Below are positions 15,933 to 23,980 of a DNA stretch of 32,347 nt, piece after piece. The position numbers and the translations under genes are program-made. The stretch spans positions 1 to 32,347 of the forward strand of contig CAZPLZ010000011.1 of the NCBI GenBank assembly GCA_964587525.1. Direction: 5' to 3'. The notes under the pieces are model-generated. The model searched no databases. It was not told the DNA's origin and saw only the letters and a program-made list of their open reading frames with translations. The number at the start of each line of letters is the position of its first letter. Position 1 is the stretch's first letter. Source of the DNA: CAZPLZ01 sp964587525 (GTDB lineage Bacteria; Oederibacteriota; CAKKQC01).

Positions 15933-17516
15933 ATAAACCGCTGTGACATCCTGATCGCAGGTGGCGGCACGGGCGGGTGTGCTGCCGCCATGGCGGCCGC
16001 CTCACTCGGTTTCAAGGTCATCATGACGGAGGAGACTGACTGGATCGGCGGCCAGCTCACGGCTCAGGTCGTACCTCCCGATGAACACCCTTGGATCGAG
16101 CAGTTTGGGTGCACCCGGCGGTACCGCCAGTACCGGAACGGGGTGCGCCAGTACTATCGCGACCACTACCCGCTCCTGCCAGATTCCCGCGCCGATCCTT
16201 ATCTAAACCCTGGGGAGGGCTCTGTTTCCCGGCTTTGCCACGAACCCAAAGTGAGTGTGGCCGTGCTGGACCAGATGATGGCCTACGACAGGCTGGCTGG
16301 ACGCATCACCTTGTTGTATCACCGCACACCGGTGTCGGCGCGCGTCACCGGAGACCTGGTGGCGTCGGTCACCTTTCGCCATGTCCAGTCCGGTGAACAG
16401 GAGACGATTGCGGCGGAGTATTTTTTAGACGCCACCGAACTGGGCGATCTGCTCCCCCTGACGGGGACGGAGTATGTGTCCGGGGCCGAATCCCAGGACC
16501 AGACAGAGGAAATGCATGCTGTCAGCGGTCCACCCCAGCCGGAGAATGTGCAGTCGTTCACCTGGTGTTTTCCCATCGCGTACGACCCGGAGGGCCATCA
16601 TGTCATTGACAAGCCGCCGCAGTACGAGCGGTGGAGGGACTATGTCCCAAATCTCACGCCCCCTTGGTCCGGCAAGTTGCTCGATTGGGCTCACAGTCAC
16701 GCCGTCACGCTTAAACCCCGCATCCGGGTTCTCTTTCCAGAGGAATCCAAAGACTCATGGGCGTCGTTGTGGGCCTACCGCCGGATCGTCTCCCGGCAGC
16801 ATTACGGTGGTGAGGGTGCGCCGCACGAGGTCACCCTGGTGAACTGGCCGCAAAACGACTACTGGTGTGGCAATGTCATTGACAAACCGGAAGCAGAGGT
16901 GGCCCGCTACCTTAAGGAGTCGCGGGAACTCTCGCTCAGCCTGCTGTACTGGCTGCAGACAGATGCTCCGCGGCCCGATGGCAGACGGGGTTATCCGGGG
17001 TTGTCCTTGCGCCCTGACCTGACCGGAACGGACGACGGGCTAGCCAAATATCCGTACTTCCGTGAGTCCCGGCGCATCAAGGCGGTGTTTACGGTCACCG
17101 AAAACCACGTGGGGACGGAGGCCCGGGGAGGAAAGCCGGCGGAGGAATTCTTCGACAGCGTGGGGGTAGGCTCGTATCGCATCGACCTCCATCCGACATG
17201 CGGGGGGACCAACTACATCGACATCTCCTCCCTGCCGTTCCAGATCCCCCTTGGCGCGTTGCTCCCCGTGCGGGTGAAAAACCTGCTGCCAGCTTGCAAG
17301 AACCTTGGTGTCACCCACATCACCAACGGCTGTTACCGCCTGCACCCTGTAGAGTGGAACATCGGTGAGGCGGCCGGCCTCCTGGCCGCCTACAGTCTCA
17401 AACGTAAACTACCGCCCCATGCGGTGCGGGAAAAGCAGGAAGCGCTTGAAGAGTTTAAAAAACTTCTGCACGCCCAAGGATTTGAACTTCGATGGCCGCA
17501 AATCACACCGAGGTGA
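15933..17516 (+). CDS. FAD-dependent oxidoreductase (FAD_oxidored family), apparent AUA start
   Basis: A flavoprotein of ~527 residues. The FAD-binding motif CDILIAGGGTGGCAAAMAAA and, 25 residues on, EETDWIGGQLTAQ are classical for the PF12831-type family. Toward the end are HPTCGGTNYIDISSLPFQIP and a second FAD contact NLLPACKNLGVTHITNG, then RLHPVEWNIGEAAGLLAA. Between the in-frame TAG at 15885-15887 and the glycine motif there is no ATG, GTG or TTG; the first ATG (15990) is beyond the glycines. ATA at 15933 gives a natural start (NRCDILIAGGG follows) and has AGGA five bases upstream. It follows the sulfatase by 54 bases and precedes the acetyltransferase by seven. In other bacteria this family sits with sugar-breakdown genes; the reaction here is unknown. 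Confidence 0.85.
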   Translation: MNRCDILIAGGGTGGCAAAMAAASLGFKVIMTEETDWIGGQLTAQVVPPDEHPWIEQFGCTRRYRQYRNGVRQYYRDHYPLLPDSRADPYLNPGEGSVSRLCHEPKVSVAVLDQMMAYDRLAGRITLLYHRTPVSARVTGDLVASVTFRHVQSGEQETIAAEYFLDATELGDLLPLTGTEYVSGAESQDQTEEMHAVSGPPQPENVQSFTWCFPIAYDPEGHHVIDKPPQYERWRDYVPNLTPPWSGKLLDWAHSHAVTLKPRIRVLFPEESKDSWASLWAYRRIVSRQHYGGEGAPHEVTLVNWPQNDYWCGNVIDKPEAEVARYLKESRELSLSLLYWLQTDAPRPDGRRGYPGLSLRPDLTGTDDGLAKYPYFRESRRIKAVFTVTENHVGTEARGGKPAEEFFDSVGVGSYRIDLHPTCGGTNYIDISSLPFQIPLGALLPVRVKNLLPACKNLGVTHITNGCYRLHPVEWNIGEAAGLLAAYSLKRKLPPHAVREKQEALEEFKKLLHAQGFELRWPQITPR

Positions 17517-17523
17517 AGGCGAC

Positions 17524-18666
17524 ATAGGGAAATCCTCTCTTGCACCCCAGGTAAGAGTTGTGGACGAGGTCGGGGCGAGGAAGGTGGTACTGACTGTCCA
17601 CGGTAAACCGGTGACCTGGCTGTGGATCCATGATCTCGTGTGGCGGGTTGGTTCGTCCAAGGTCCGCATGGGAGGTATCGGAGGGATGTTTACCGAACCC
17701 GCATACCGGAACCGGGGTTATGCGGCTCAATGTATGCGCCGGGCGGTCGCTGACATGCATGAGCATGGTATTGCGATGGCGGCTCTTTTTGGAATAGGGG
17801 GCTTCTACCATCGGTGGGGTTTCGCCTCAGTAATCCCGGAACCTCGGATCAAGGTTTCCACCCGCATGGCAAAAGAATCCATCAAACCAGCCGGGCTAAG
17901 GGTGAGGAATTTTAACCGTCATCGACACGCGGCCGCGGTACTCCGTCTCTATAGGGAGAACAACAGAGAGCTGAGTGCGTCGCTGGTGCGCCCCACGCCG
18001 GATGCTTGGAAACCGTTTCCTATGGGGTCTGACTGGGGGGTGAGAACTGAGAGTTTTGTGTTAGAAAGTCATCGCGGGAAGGTGGAAGGATACGCTTCAT
18101 ACGACAAATCCAAGACGTCTGTTACCGTGGTGGAGGTTGGTGCCGCGGATGCGCGGGTGTTTCCCGCTCTAACCGCCGAGGTGGCACGCCGGGCTGTCGC
18201 CCGGAGGGTTGAAGCAATAGCATTTCATCTTCCGGTGGATCACCCGTATGTCCAGCACCTCCGTCGATGGAATACTGAACAAAGAGTCTCTTATTACAAG
18301 AACGCTGATGGAATGGGTAGGATCATCCGCCTGTATGAAACGTTGACCCAATGTGCTGGCGAATTTTCCCGGCGGCTAAGGCGCTCTGTATTGAGAAGTA
18401 CAGATCATACCTTGTCGCTGGTAACGGATATCGGAACTGTGGTGCTGGCTGCTTGTCGCGGTCAGGTGATCGCTAGGCGAGGTGCCAGAGCGCGAATGAG
18501 CGCCAAGCTGCCGCAAGCTGTGCTCACCCAGTTGCTGCTGGGTTACAGAAGCGTCGCAGAGGCTGCCACTCTTCCCGATGTGAAAATATCCCGAGACGCA
18601 TTGGAGTTCATGGATGTCCTGTTTCCGGTTGGATCGCCTTACATGTACCAGGGGGATCGGTTTTGA
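17524..18666 (+). CDS. Eis-like GNAT N-acetyltransferase, apparent AUA start
   Basis: About 380 residues, the length of Eis-type multi-domain acetyltransferases: N-terminal GNAT, second GNAT-like domain and a sterol-carrier-like C-terminus. The acetyl-CoA loop is in GIGGMFTEPAYRNRGYAAQ, followed by FGIGGFYHRWGFASVIPEP. The last ~100 residues (HTLSLVTDIGTVVLAACRGQ to LLLGYRSVAEAATLPDV) fit the SCP2-like lid domain. It begins right after the FAD gene: GAGGTG (17510-17515) and ATA 17524 are spaced eight bases apart. The only upstream canonical start (ATG 17365) would read 53 codons out of frame through the end of the FAD gene and gives no homology. GTG 17560 would cut into the first strand. The acceptor is unknown; Eis enzymes modify amines. 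Confidence 0.82.
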   Translation: MGKSSLAPQVRVVDEVGARKVVLTVHGKPVTWLWIHDLVWRVGSSKVRMGGIGGMFTEPAYRNRGYAAQCMRRAVADMHEHGIAMAALFGIGGFYHRWGFASVIPEPRIKVSTRMAKESIKPAGLRVRNFNRHRHAAAVLRLYRENNRELSASLVRPTPDAWKPFPMGSDWGVRTESFVLESHRGKVEGYASYDKSKTSVTVVEVGAADARVFPALTAEVARRAVARRVEAIAFHLPVDHPYVQHLRRWNTEQRVSYYKNADGMGRIIRLYETLTQCAGEFSRRLRRSVLRSTDHTLSLVTDIGTVVLAACRGQVIARRGARARMSAKLPQAVLTQLLLGYRSVAEAATLPDVKISRDALEFMDVLFPVGSPYMYQGDRF

Positions 18667-18730
18667 CAGGAAACCACGAAAGAGCGGTTACTCGACTGGC
18701 ACCTCAAGACACAGTTGCGAAAACGTTGAT

Positions 18731-20320
18731 TCAGTTAATGCTGGCGGTGGTCCGGGCGCCATCGACCAGGCGCTGAATGCCAAGAATGTTCTTGTTCTTT
18801 AAGGAGTCGGGAAGAAGGGACTGCGGATAATTTTGATAACAGATAGGCCGAGCGAATCGAAGGATCGCGGCGGTGCCGACCGAGGTGTTTCTGGCATCTG
18901 TCGTGGCGGGGTAGGGCCCGCCATGATTCATGGAATCACAGACTTCGACGCCGGTGGGCACCCCGCCAAACAGCAGCCGGCCCACCTTGGTCTGCAGCCG
19001 TTCAACGATGTCCCGGTTTTTGTTCACGTCTGCTTCGGTGCCATAAATGGTTCCGGTCAATTGGCCGCCCAGGCTGCTGACCACAGCCCGTAATTCGTCC
19101 AAGTCCTTGCACAGGACCACGAGACTCGCCGGCCCAAATACTTCTTCATGAAGATTTTTGTTCTCGATGAACGTGCTGCCTTTGACCGTAAATAAGAACG
19201 ACTCAGGCTGATTCTTCGTCGCATCGCCTTTCTGGGATGAACGAGCGGCCACATTCACCCCGGGCGTTTGGGCCAGTTTTTCCGTGCCCGCATCGTAGGC
19301 TGCACTGATATTTTTATTCAACATACTGGACGGCTTCGCCGCTGAAATGCCCTCCGCCAATTTGCTGGTGAATTTCCTGGTCTGCTGGTCGTCCAGGGCA
19401 ACGATGAGTCCTGGATTGGTGCAGAACTGACCCACACCCAAGGTGATCGACTGGCTCAGCCCGGTGGCAATCTTGTCGGTGTCGTTCTCCAGAGCCGAAG
19501 GAAGGATCACCACCGGATTGATGGAACCCATCTCGGCAAATACGGGAATCGGTTCCGGCCTGGCCGCGGCGGCGTCGAAGATGGCTCGTCCGGCCTTGAG
19601 AGAGCCGGTAAAGCCAACCGCTTTGACGTCCGGGTGTCTGACCAGGTGCAAACCCTCTTCGACTTGGCCGTGGATGAGGCCAAACACACCATCGGGCATC
19701 TCGCAGCGCTTGATGGCTTTGGCCACGGCCTGCGCGGTGAGGTCCGAGGTCCCAGGGTGAGACGGATGGGCTTTGACGATCACGGGATTGCCGGCCGCCA
19801 GGGCGGAAGCGCTGTCCCCTCCCATGGTGGAGTATGCCAGCGGAAAATTGCTCGCCCCAAAGACTACCACCGGCCCGATGGGGATTAACATTGACCTGAG
19901 GTCGGGCTTGGGCAGCGGCTGGCGGTCTGGCTGGGCCACATCGATGCGGGCCTGGACCCAGGAGCCTTCTTCAACGAGCTTGGCGAAGAGCTTCAACTGA
20001 TTGACGGTCCGGCCGCGCTCCGAAGTGATTCTGGCCTCGGGTAATCCTGCTTCCGCGCCGACGATTTTGATTAATTCATCGCCAAGGGCCAGAATTTCAT
20101 CGGCGATGGCGTTGAGAAACTGGCTTGTTTGCGCCGGCGTTTTCTTTTTGTACTCATCGAAGGCTCGTACCGCATGGCGGACCGCTTCGTTAATTTCACG
20201 CTCGGTGGCACGGACATATTTATCCGGCAGCGGTTTGTTATCGGCGGCTGAAACGGCGTGATACGTTTGCGAGCCTTCCGCCGTGAACTTGCCACCGATG
20301 AAATTCTTTCCCTGTATCAC
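18731..20320 (-). CDS. 2,5-dioxovalerate (alpha-ketoglutarate semialdehyde) dehydrogenase
   Basis: A 529-residue aldehyde dehydrogenase that oxidises alpha-ketoglutarate semialdehyde to 2-oxoglutarate, the last step of non-phosphorylated pentonate or hexarate breakdown. The start GTG 20320 (GGGG eight bases upstream) gives the family N-terminus IQGKNFIGGKF; a longer in-frame reading to 20368 overlaps the upstream gene. Domain landmarks are the FGASNFPLAYSTMGGDSASA cofactor region, AVGFTGSLKAGRAIFD, the general-base Glu in FAEMGSINPVV and the nucleophilic Cys in LGVGQFCTNPGL. The 'GGDSASALAAGNPV' wording separates this subfamily from ordinary aldehyde dehydrogenases. It lies 25 bases downstream of the AraD1-like gene on the same strand, a metabolically sensible pair. 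Confidence 0.9.
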   Translation of the reverse strand: MIQGKNFIGGKFTAEGSQTYHAVSAADNKPLPDKYVRATEREINEAVRHAVRAFDEYKKKTPAQTSQFLNAIADEILALGDELIKIVGAEAGLPEARITSERGRTVNQLKLFAKLVEEGSWVQARIDVAQPDRQPLPKPDLRSMLIPIGPVVVFGASNFPLAYSTMGGDSASALAAGNPVIVKAHPSHPGTSDLTAQAVAKAIKRCEMPDGVFGLIHGQVEEGLHLVRHPDVKAVGFTGSLKAGRAIFDAAAARPEPIPVFAEMGSINPVVILPSALENDTDKIATGLSQSITLGVGQFCTNPGLIVALDDQQTRKFTSKLAEGISAAKPSSMLNKNISAAYDAGTEKLAQTPGVNVAARSSQKGDATKNQPESFLFTVKGSTFIENKNLHEEVFGPASLVVLCKDLDELRAVVSSLGGQLTGTIYGTEADVNKNRDIVERLQTKVGRLLFGGVPTGVEVCDSMNHGGPYPATTDARNTSVGTAAILRFARPICYQNYPQSLLPDSLKNKNILGIQRLVDGARTTASIN

Positions 20321-20345
20321 CCTGTAAACCCCATTGATCAATATA

Positions 20346-21332
20346 TTAGAGGGTTTTAACTTCCACAAACCCGGATTTCACGTACTTTACGGGGTTGCAC
20401 AGAGGCCGGCCAAAAACATCCGATTCAATTTTGAGTGTATCTCCATCTTTAATGGCAATGTTGCCTTGAAAGCTGAAAGTAGATGTCCCGAAGAAATGAC
20501 AGTGCAGGTCTCCTGGTTGCCTGAAAAAGGAATATTTAAAATGATGGGCCTCGAGATTTCTGATGGTGTGGGTCATATTGTCTTCGCCACTTAAGAACTC
20601 TTTTTCCCAGAGTGTTTTATTGTTGCGAATGATGCTGACTTTACCTTTGACGTTGCTTGGGAGGTCACCCAATAAGATTTCAGGGCCAAATGAACATGGC
20701 CTTAATTTGGAATGGGACAGATATAAATAGTTGACTTGCTCCATGACATGGTCGGAAAATTCATTGCCAAGAGCAAACCCGATCCGGTAGAGCGTTCCAT
20801 CATCGCCAATGATATACAGACCTACGATTTCCGGTTCATCCCCTCCGTCATCAGCGAATGACGGCCGGGTTAATGCCCCGCCCGGCGCAACAACGATATT
20901 GCCGTTTCCTTTATAAAACCACTCTGGCTGAACCCCAATTTTCCCAGCGGCGGGTTTGCCATTCTCCAGCCCCATTTTGAACATCTTCATCGAGTCGGTG
21001 AGATCGCTTGATTCAAGTTTCTTGTGCATGTTGGATCGGGCCTCGGCGCTGCCCAAGTGGGTCAGCCCGGTGCCTGTGATGAAGAATCTGGAAGGCTCAG
21101 GATGATCAACCGGGATCAAGATTCTTCCTTCCGATAGTGCCAGGTCATAATCGCAACGCTCATCACTTTGCAATTTTCCAATCAAATCTGTGAGGGAGAT
21201 GCTTTTGGTGATGGCTTTCTGGGCCAGTTCATAGACGGTCGTCACGCCATCTAACAAACGTAGGTGGCTGCCATCCACAACAGCAACTTTCCTAATTGAA
21301 TCTTGTGTTTTAAGTTGTACCAAATGCATCAT
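20346..21332 (-). CDS. AraD1/GguC family fumarylacetoacetate-hydrolase-like protein
   Basis: A 328-residue FAH-superfamily protein with the AraD1/GguC pattern: HPEPSRFFITGTGLTHLGSA, then AGKIGVQPEWFYKGNGNIVV, EPEIVGLYIIGDDGTLYRIG, FALGNEFSDHVMEQVNYLYL and HSKLRPCSFGPEILLG. Near the end, HHFKYSFFRQPGDLHCHFFG completes the fold. Acidic residues around EPEIVG and the DD pair are the likely metal ligands. Family members act in oxidative L-arabinose or related sugar-acid breakdown, as dehydratase or hydrolase of 2-keto-3-deoxy acids, which fits the semialdehyde dehydrogenase encoded next. The gene is noticeably AT rich compared with its partner. Start at 21332; a second Met follows at once. Confidence 0.88.
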   Translation of the reverse strand: MMHLVQLKTQDSIRKVAVVDGSHLRLLDGVTTVYELAQKAITKSISLTDLIGKLQSDERCDYDLALSEGRILIPVDHPEPSRFFITGTGLTHLGSAEARSNMHKKLESSDLTDSMKMFKMGLENGKPAAGKIGVQPEWFYKGNGNIVVAPGGALTRPSFADDGGDEPEIVGLYIIGDDGTLYRIGFALGNEFSDHVMEQVNYLYLSHSKLRPCSFGPEILLGDLPSNVKGKVSIIRNNKTLWEKEFLSGEDNMTHTIRNLEAHHFKYSFFRQPGDLHCHFFGTSTFSFQGNIAIKDGDTLKIESDVFGRPLCNPVKYVKSGFVEVKTL

Positions 21333-21458
21333 TTACCCTCTGTGTCCCATGTAAGCGGAGACTGAACATATCCTGACGCCAGTCTAAGGTGGTATTGTAC
21401 AGGGCGTCAACATTAAAACTTCATGACTTGCTTTCTTATAATGACTGACCGAGAGCTC

Positions 21459-21662
21459 ATGAGGTTCTTCCTGCCAGTCGTGTTCCACGCTGTCGTGGTG
21501 GCACAGTTGTGGGCAAGCTAAGCTGCGAATGGAAGGGGGGCCAATGGTCTGTCTGTCGTCAAGGGGGTACTGGTCAAGGACGGGCGGCCTTACCGCGGCA
21601 TCGGTGTGAATTACTTTTCACTGTTTCACCACAGGCTGAATCTAAGTTTCTTACCGTTTTAA
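21459..21662 (+). pseudogene. glycoside hydrolase (cellulase-like) N-terminal remnant with in-frame stop
   Basis: ATG 21459 begins a signal peptide (MRFFLPVVFHAVVVAQLWAS) that is cut by TAA at 21519-21521. The same frame then continues with GVLVKDGRPYRGIGVNYFSL, the typical first strand of secreted GH5-type (beta/alpha)8 glycosidases. It soon loses homology and ends at TAA 21660-21662. Only ~65 codons of what should be a 350-500 residue enzyme remain. The last stop overlaps the ATG of the DUF4838 gene (21662). This remnant is the only content of the 330-base gap between the AraD1 and DUF4838 genes. Confidence 0.65.
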
Positions 21663-22636
21663 TGGCGGACATCTCTAGATTTTCCACCCGTGGAGTAGTG
21701 TTGACGCCCGAAGACATTATCACGTGGGATTGGCCTGAACAGGCAAAGGGAGCAAGCCTTACAACCATAGGGATACATGCGAACCCTGCGCAAGTCGCAG
21801 AATTTGTCGGATCTGAAAAGGGCAAGGCATTCTTGGACTCTTGTCATAAGTTTGGGTTGGAGATAGAGCATGAGCTTCATGCAATAAGAGAGCTGGTGCC
21901 CCGGTCGCTATTCAGAAAGAACAGGGAAATGTTCCGAATGAATGAAAGGGGGGAACGAGCAGCCGATTACAACATCTGTGTGCACTCAAAGGATGCACTG
22001 GAAATCGCAGGAGAGAACGCCGTGGAGTATGCTCGGATTCTTAGGCCTACGACAAGTCGGTATTTCTTTTGGTGCGACGATAATAAACCTGTATGTCATT
22101 GTCCACGATGCGCCAGTTTGACGCCGAGTGAACAGGCTCTCATCCTCGAGAATGAATTGTTAGCAGCTCTGAAGTGTGAAGACTCCCATGCGACGTTGGC
22201 GCACTTGGCTTATGGCAATACGCTCCTCCCTCCGAAGCAGGTAACACCGAGCGAAGGAATTTTTCTAGAATTTGCACCTATTCAACGCCGCTATGATTGC
22301 CCCTTGAGCATGCAGAGTGTGAGCGGAGAGGAAAAGTATGGTGGCATGGAGCATGGGGAATTGCTGGGCACGTTAGATGCCAACCTTCAAGTGTTTGGTA
22401 ACGAGAACACTCAAGTGCTGGAATATTGGTTAGATGTGTCCAGGTTTTCCTATTGGGACCGAAGCCATATGGAGGAACTCACGTGGAGCGACGAAGTGTT
22501 TCAAGAGGACCTAAGAACATACGCCCAAAGGGGGATTCGGCATATCACGACGTTTGCTGTCTGGATTGATGGGGAGTACGTGAATCGATTTGGCCCTCCC
22601 CCGTTAAAAAAATATGGAGCTTTCATCGCGGATTAA
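21662..22636 (+). CDS. DUF4838 family protein (glycosidase-like)
   Basis: About 324 residues from ATG 21662. The central segment RYFFWCDDNKPVCHCPRCAS, followed by LILENELLAALK, is the hallmark of DUF4838 proteins, TIM-barrel-like relatives of glycoside hydrolases of unknown activity found in polysaccharide-degrading bacteria. Later conserved parts are FLEFAPIQRRYDCPL, TQVLEYWLDVSRFSYW and ITTFAVWIDGEYVNRFG. The Cys-x-C-x2-C cluster may bind metal. No signal peptide is seen from this start. A longer reading from 21509 overlaps the glycosidase remnant out of frame and is not supported. Its end overlaps the facing antitoxin gene by 14 bases. Substrate unknown. Confidence 0.75.
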   Translation: MADISRFSTRGVVLTPEDIITWDWPEQAKGASLTTIGIHANPAQVAEFVGSEKGKAFLDSCHKFGLEIEHELHAIRELVPRSLFRKNREMFRMNERGERAADYNICVHSKDALEIAGENAVEYARILRPTTSRYFFWCDDNKPVCHCPRCASLTPSEQALILENELLAALKCEDSHATLAHLAYGNTLLPPKQVTPSEGIFLEFAPIQRRYDCPLSMQSVSGEEKYGGMEHGELLGTLDANLQVFGNENTQVLEYWLDVSRFSYWDRSHMEELTWSDEVFQEDLRTYAQRGIRHITTFAVWIDGEYVNRFGPPPLKKYGAFIAD

Positions 22637-22913
22637 CTGCAAGTCTTAGATGAAAGGCCTTTAGAACATTTCCTAGAGTCTTGATGCCTGGATTTCCTTG
22701 GTTCGAGAATGCTTTGTAGAGCCCAACTCTGGAAATTCTTGACTTGGCGGCTAATCGGGACATTCCCCCTCTAGCTTCAGCTACCTTCTTAAGAGCTTTT
22801 AGGAAAAGTTCAGGGTCGTTCTCTTCAAGGATTGCGTTGAGATAGGCAGCAGCTTCTTTGGGGTTTTTCAAGTGCCTAATCAAAGATTTGTTGTAGCTAA
22901 TAGATCTAGGCAT
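22623..22913 (-). CDS. HI1420-type addiction-module antitoxin (HTH)
   Basis: A 96-residue protein from ATG 22913, preferred because GGAG lies eight bases upstream; a longer reading from 22940 runs into the toxin gene. Features typical of the 'downstream HI1420' antidote family are the N-terminal stretch HLKNPKEAAAYLNAILEEND, KALKKVAEARGGMSRLAAKS and the XRE-type helix-turn-helix ISRVGLYKAFSNQGNPGIKT. It is expected to neutralise the toxin encoded just upstream and to repress their common promoter. Toxin-first gene order is characteristic of this type. The AT-rich DNA suggests a mobile origin. Confidence 0.9.
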   Translation of the reverse strand: MPRSISYNKSLIRHLKNPKEAAAYLNAILEENDPELFLKALKKVAEARGGMSRLAAKSRISRVGLYKAFSNQGNPGIKTLGNVLKAFHLRLAVNPR

Positions 22914-22914
22914 A

Positions 22915-23253
22915 TCAATCTCTCCTCTGATGGTAATCAACCCAATATACCTTTGCTCTTTTTACGTCTTTCATTTGTGTTTGTTTTTCTCCCCCATAGA
23001 GGAGCAAAATTAATGCTGGCCCGTCAAATCCAAAATACACCCTATATCCAGCCCCGTAGGCTATTTTCATTTCCATGACACCACTACCTACCGGTCTCCA
23101 ATTTCCTAGGTTGCCATCTTCGGCTCTTTCCAATCTGGCACGGATCTTAGCTCTAACCTTCAAATCGTTTAAAGAATAAAGCCATCGCTCAAAAGGTCTT
23201 TGTCCATCTCTTGTTACATAAATTCTAAGTTGGTACTTATTACCCTTACACAT
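22915..23253 (-). CDS. HI1419-type RelE/ParE-family toxin
   Basis: A 112-residue toxin of the 'upstream HI1419' / Gp49-like group within the RelE/ParE superfamily. Recognisable parts are PFERWLYSLNDLKVRAKIRA, ARLERAEDGNLGNWRPVGSG and MEMKIAYGAGYRVYFGFDGP, followed by LILLLYGGEKQTQMKDVKRA. Relatives inhibit translation or gyrase; which applies is not decidable from sequence. It precedes its antitoxin gene by one base. The assigned start ATG 23253 is only two bases from a predicted -10 element, so the true start may be leaderless or further inside; residues before YVTRDGQRP are poorly conserved. Confidence 0.9.
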   Translation of the reverse strand: MCKGNKYQLRIYVTRDGQRPFERWLYSLNDLKVRAKIRARLERAEDGNLGNWRPVGSGVMEMKIAYGAGYRVYFGFDGPALILLLYGGEKQTQMKDVKRAKVYWVDYHQRRD

Positions 23254-23255
23254 AG

Positions 23256-23284
23256 AGTGTATACCATAGTTTACATTTGGTCAA
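23256..23284 (-). promoter_or_regulatory. promoter of the toxin-antitoxin operon
   Basis: On the minus strand TTGACC (23279-23284) and TACACT (23256-23261) are 17 bases apart, five and four matches to the sigma70 consensus. The overlapping GTATAC palindrome and a CTATG direct repeat could be the antitoxin operator. It directly abuts the assigned toxin ATG. Confidence 0.5.
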
Positions 23285-23298
23285 GTTGTTACTTTTTC

Positions 23299-23856
23299 TC
23301 AAAGGTGTTTCTCGTATAAGTTGATCTTCCAAGGGCCCAATTCTATTTTCCTTTTGAAGGTGTAACCGGCACGTTCATAGTATTGGCAAAGCGCTTTATT
23401 TTCGGAGACACAATCTAATCTTAGATAGGCCTTGCCTCTAATTTTGGCTAGTTCTTCGGCACGGCGAAGGATGCGCAGGCCAAGCCCTTTTCCTGATTGC
23501 TTTCTGCTAATGGTTAACTTGTGAATATATCCACCATCGTCGGATATTTTTCCCCACGTTCGTTCATCGGACCAGATGAGCTGAAACGTACCGATGATCT
23601 CCTTGGACAGTCTTACGAGATACACTTGGCCTTGCGCGACAGGCTCCTCCATCCACTGGCGGATGATAGGCGCGCGCCATTCGTCCCATTGTTTGATCCC
23701 CTTGGTTTTGAGCCAACGAGCAGCCTCAGCCAGAAGGGTGACGACTGCATCAAGGTCTTCTGGCCTTGCAAGAATGAGCTCCAGATCGTTCGACTCTTCC
23801 GCGCTCTGTTCCATAGTCGACTTGGACATTCTAAAGGTAGTTGCTAGTGTGGACAA
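23299..23856 (-). CDS. GNAT family N-acetyltransferase
   Basis: A single-domain acetyltransferase of up to 185 residues. The acetyl-CoA loop is in RKQSGKGLGLRILRRAEELA, preceded by GGYIHKLTIS and followed by YLRLDCVSENKALCQYYERA, the C-terminal strand-helix of the fold. Upstream, ARPEDLDAVVTLLAEAARWL and WDEWRAPIIRQWMEEPVAQG are typical of GNATs annotated near small-molecule resistance genes. The start may be the second or third Met (residues 10 or 15). Acceptor unknown. It is divergent from the following gene cluster and not obviously linked to the toxin-antitoxin pair. Confidence 0.88.
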   Translation of the reverse strand: MSTLATTFRMSKSTMEQSAEESNDLELILARPEDLDAVVTLLAEAARWLKTKGIKQWDEWRAPIIRQWMEEPVAQGQVYLVRLSKEIIGTFQLIWSDERTWGKISDDGGYIHKLTISRKQSGKGLGLRILRRAEELAKIRGKAYLRLDCVSENKALCQYYERAGYTFKRKIELGPWKINLYEKHL

Positions 23857-23875
23857 CTGATGCTAGATTCTCACC

Positions 23876-23980
23876 ATGAAACGGGAAATCGAAATAATTC
23901 GTTGGGCGCCAAAGACCCTTCAATCAAAGATCCGCAATCTTTATGAAAAGGATGCACATGGGGAGAAGTCAGTTGAATGA
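23876..23980 (+). pseudogene. truncated copy of the zinc-ribbon protein N-terminus
   Basis: ATG 23876 to TGA 23978-23980 encodes 34 residues. IIRWAPKTLQSKIRNLYEKD matches NIRWAPKVSQGKIRHLYEKD at the start of the gene at 25151, and the DNA is similar too. Homology stops after EKDA, where the copy ends HGEKSVE and a stop. The fragment runs into the start region of the beta-lactamase-fold gene (ATG 23943). It is either a decayed paralogue or the left end of a duplication. Confidence 0.7.

Noticed and set aside
21519..21521. Stop-codon recoding (selenocysteine-like) in the glycosidase remnant
   Set aside because: The codon is TAA, not TGA, and homology ends ~45 codons later anyway, so a decayed gene is the better explanation.
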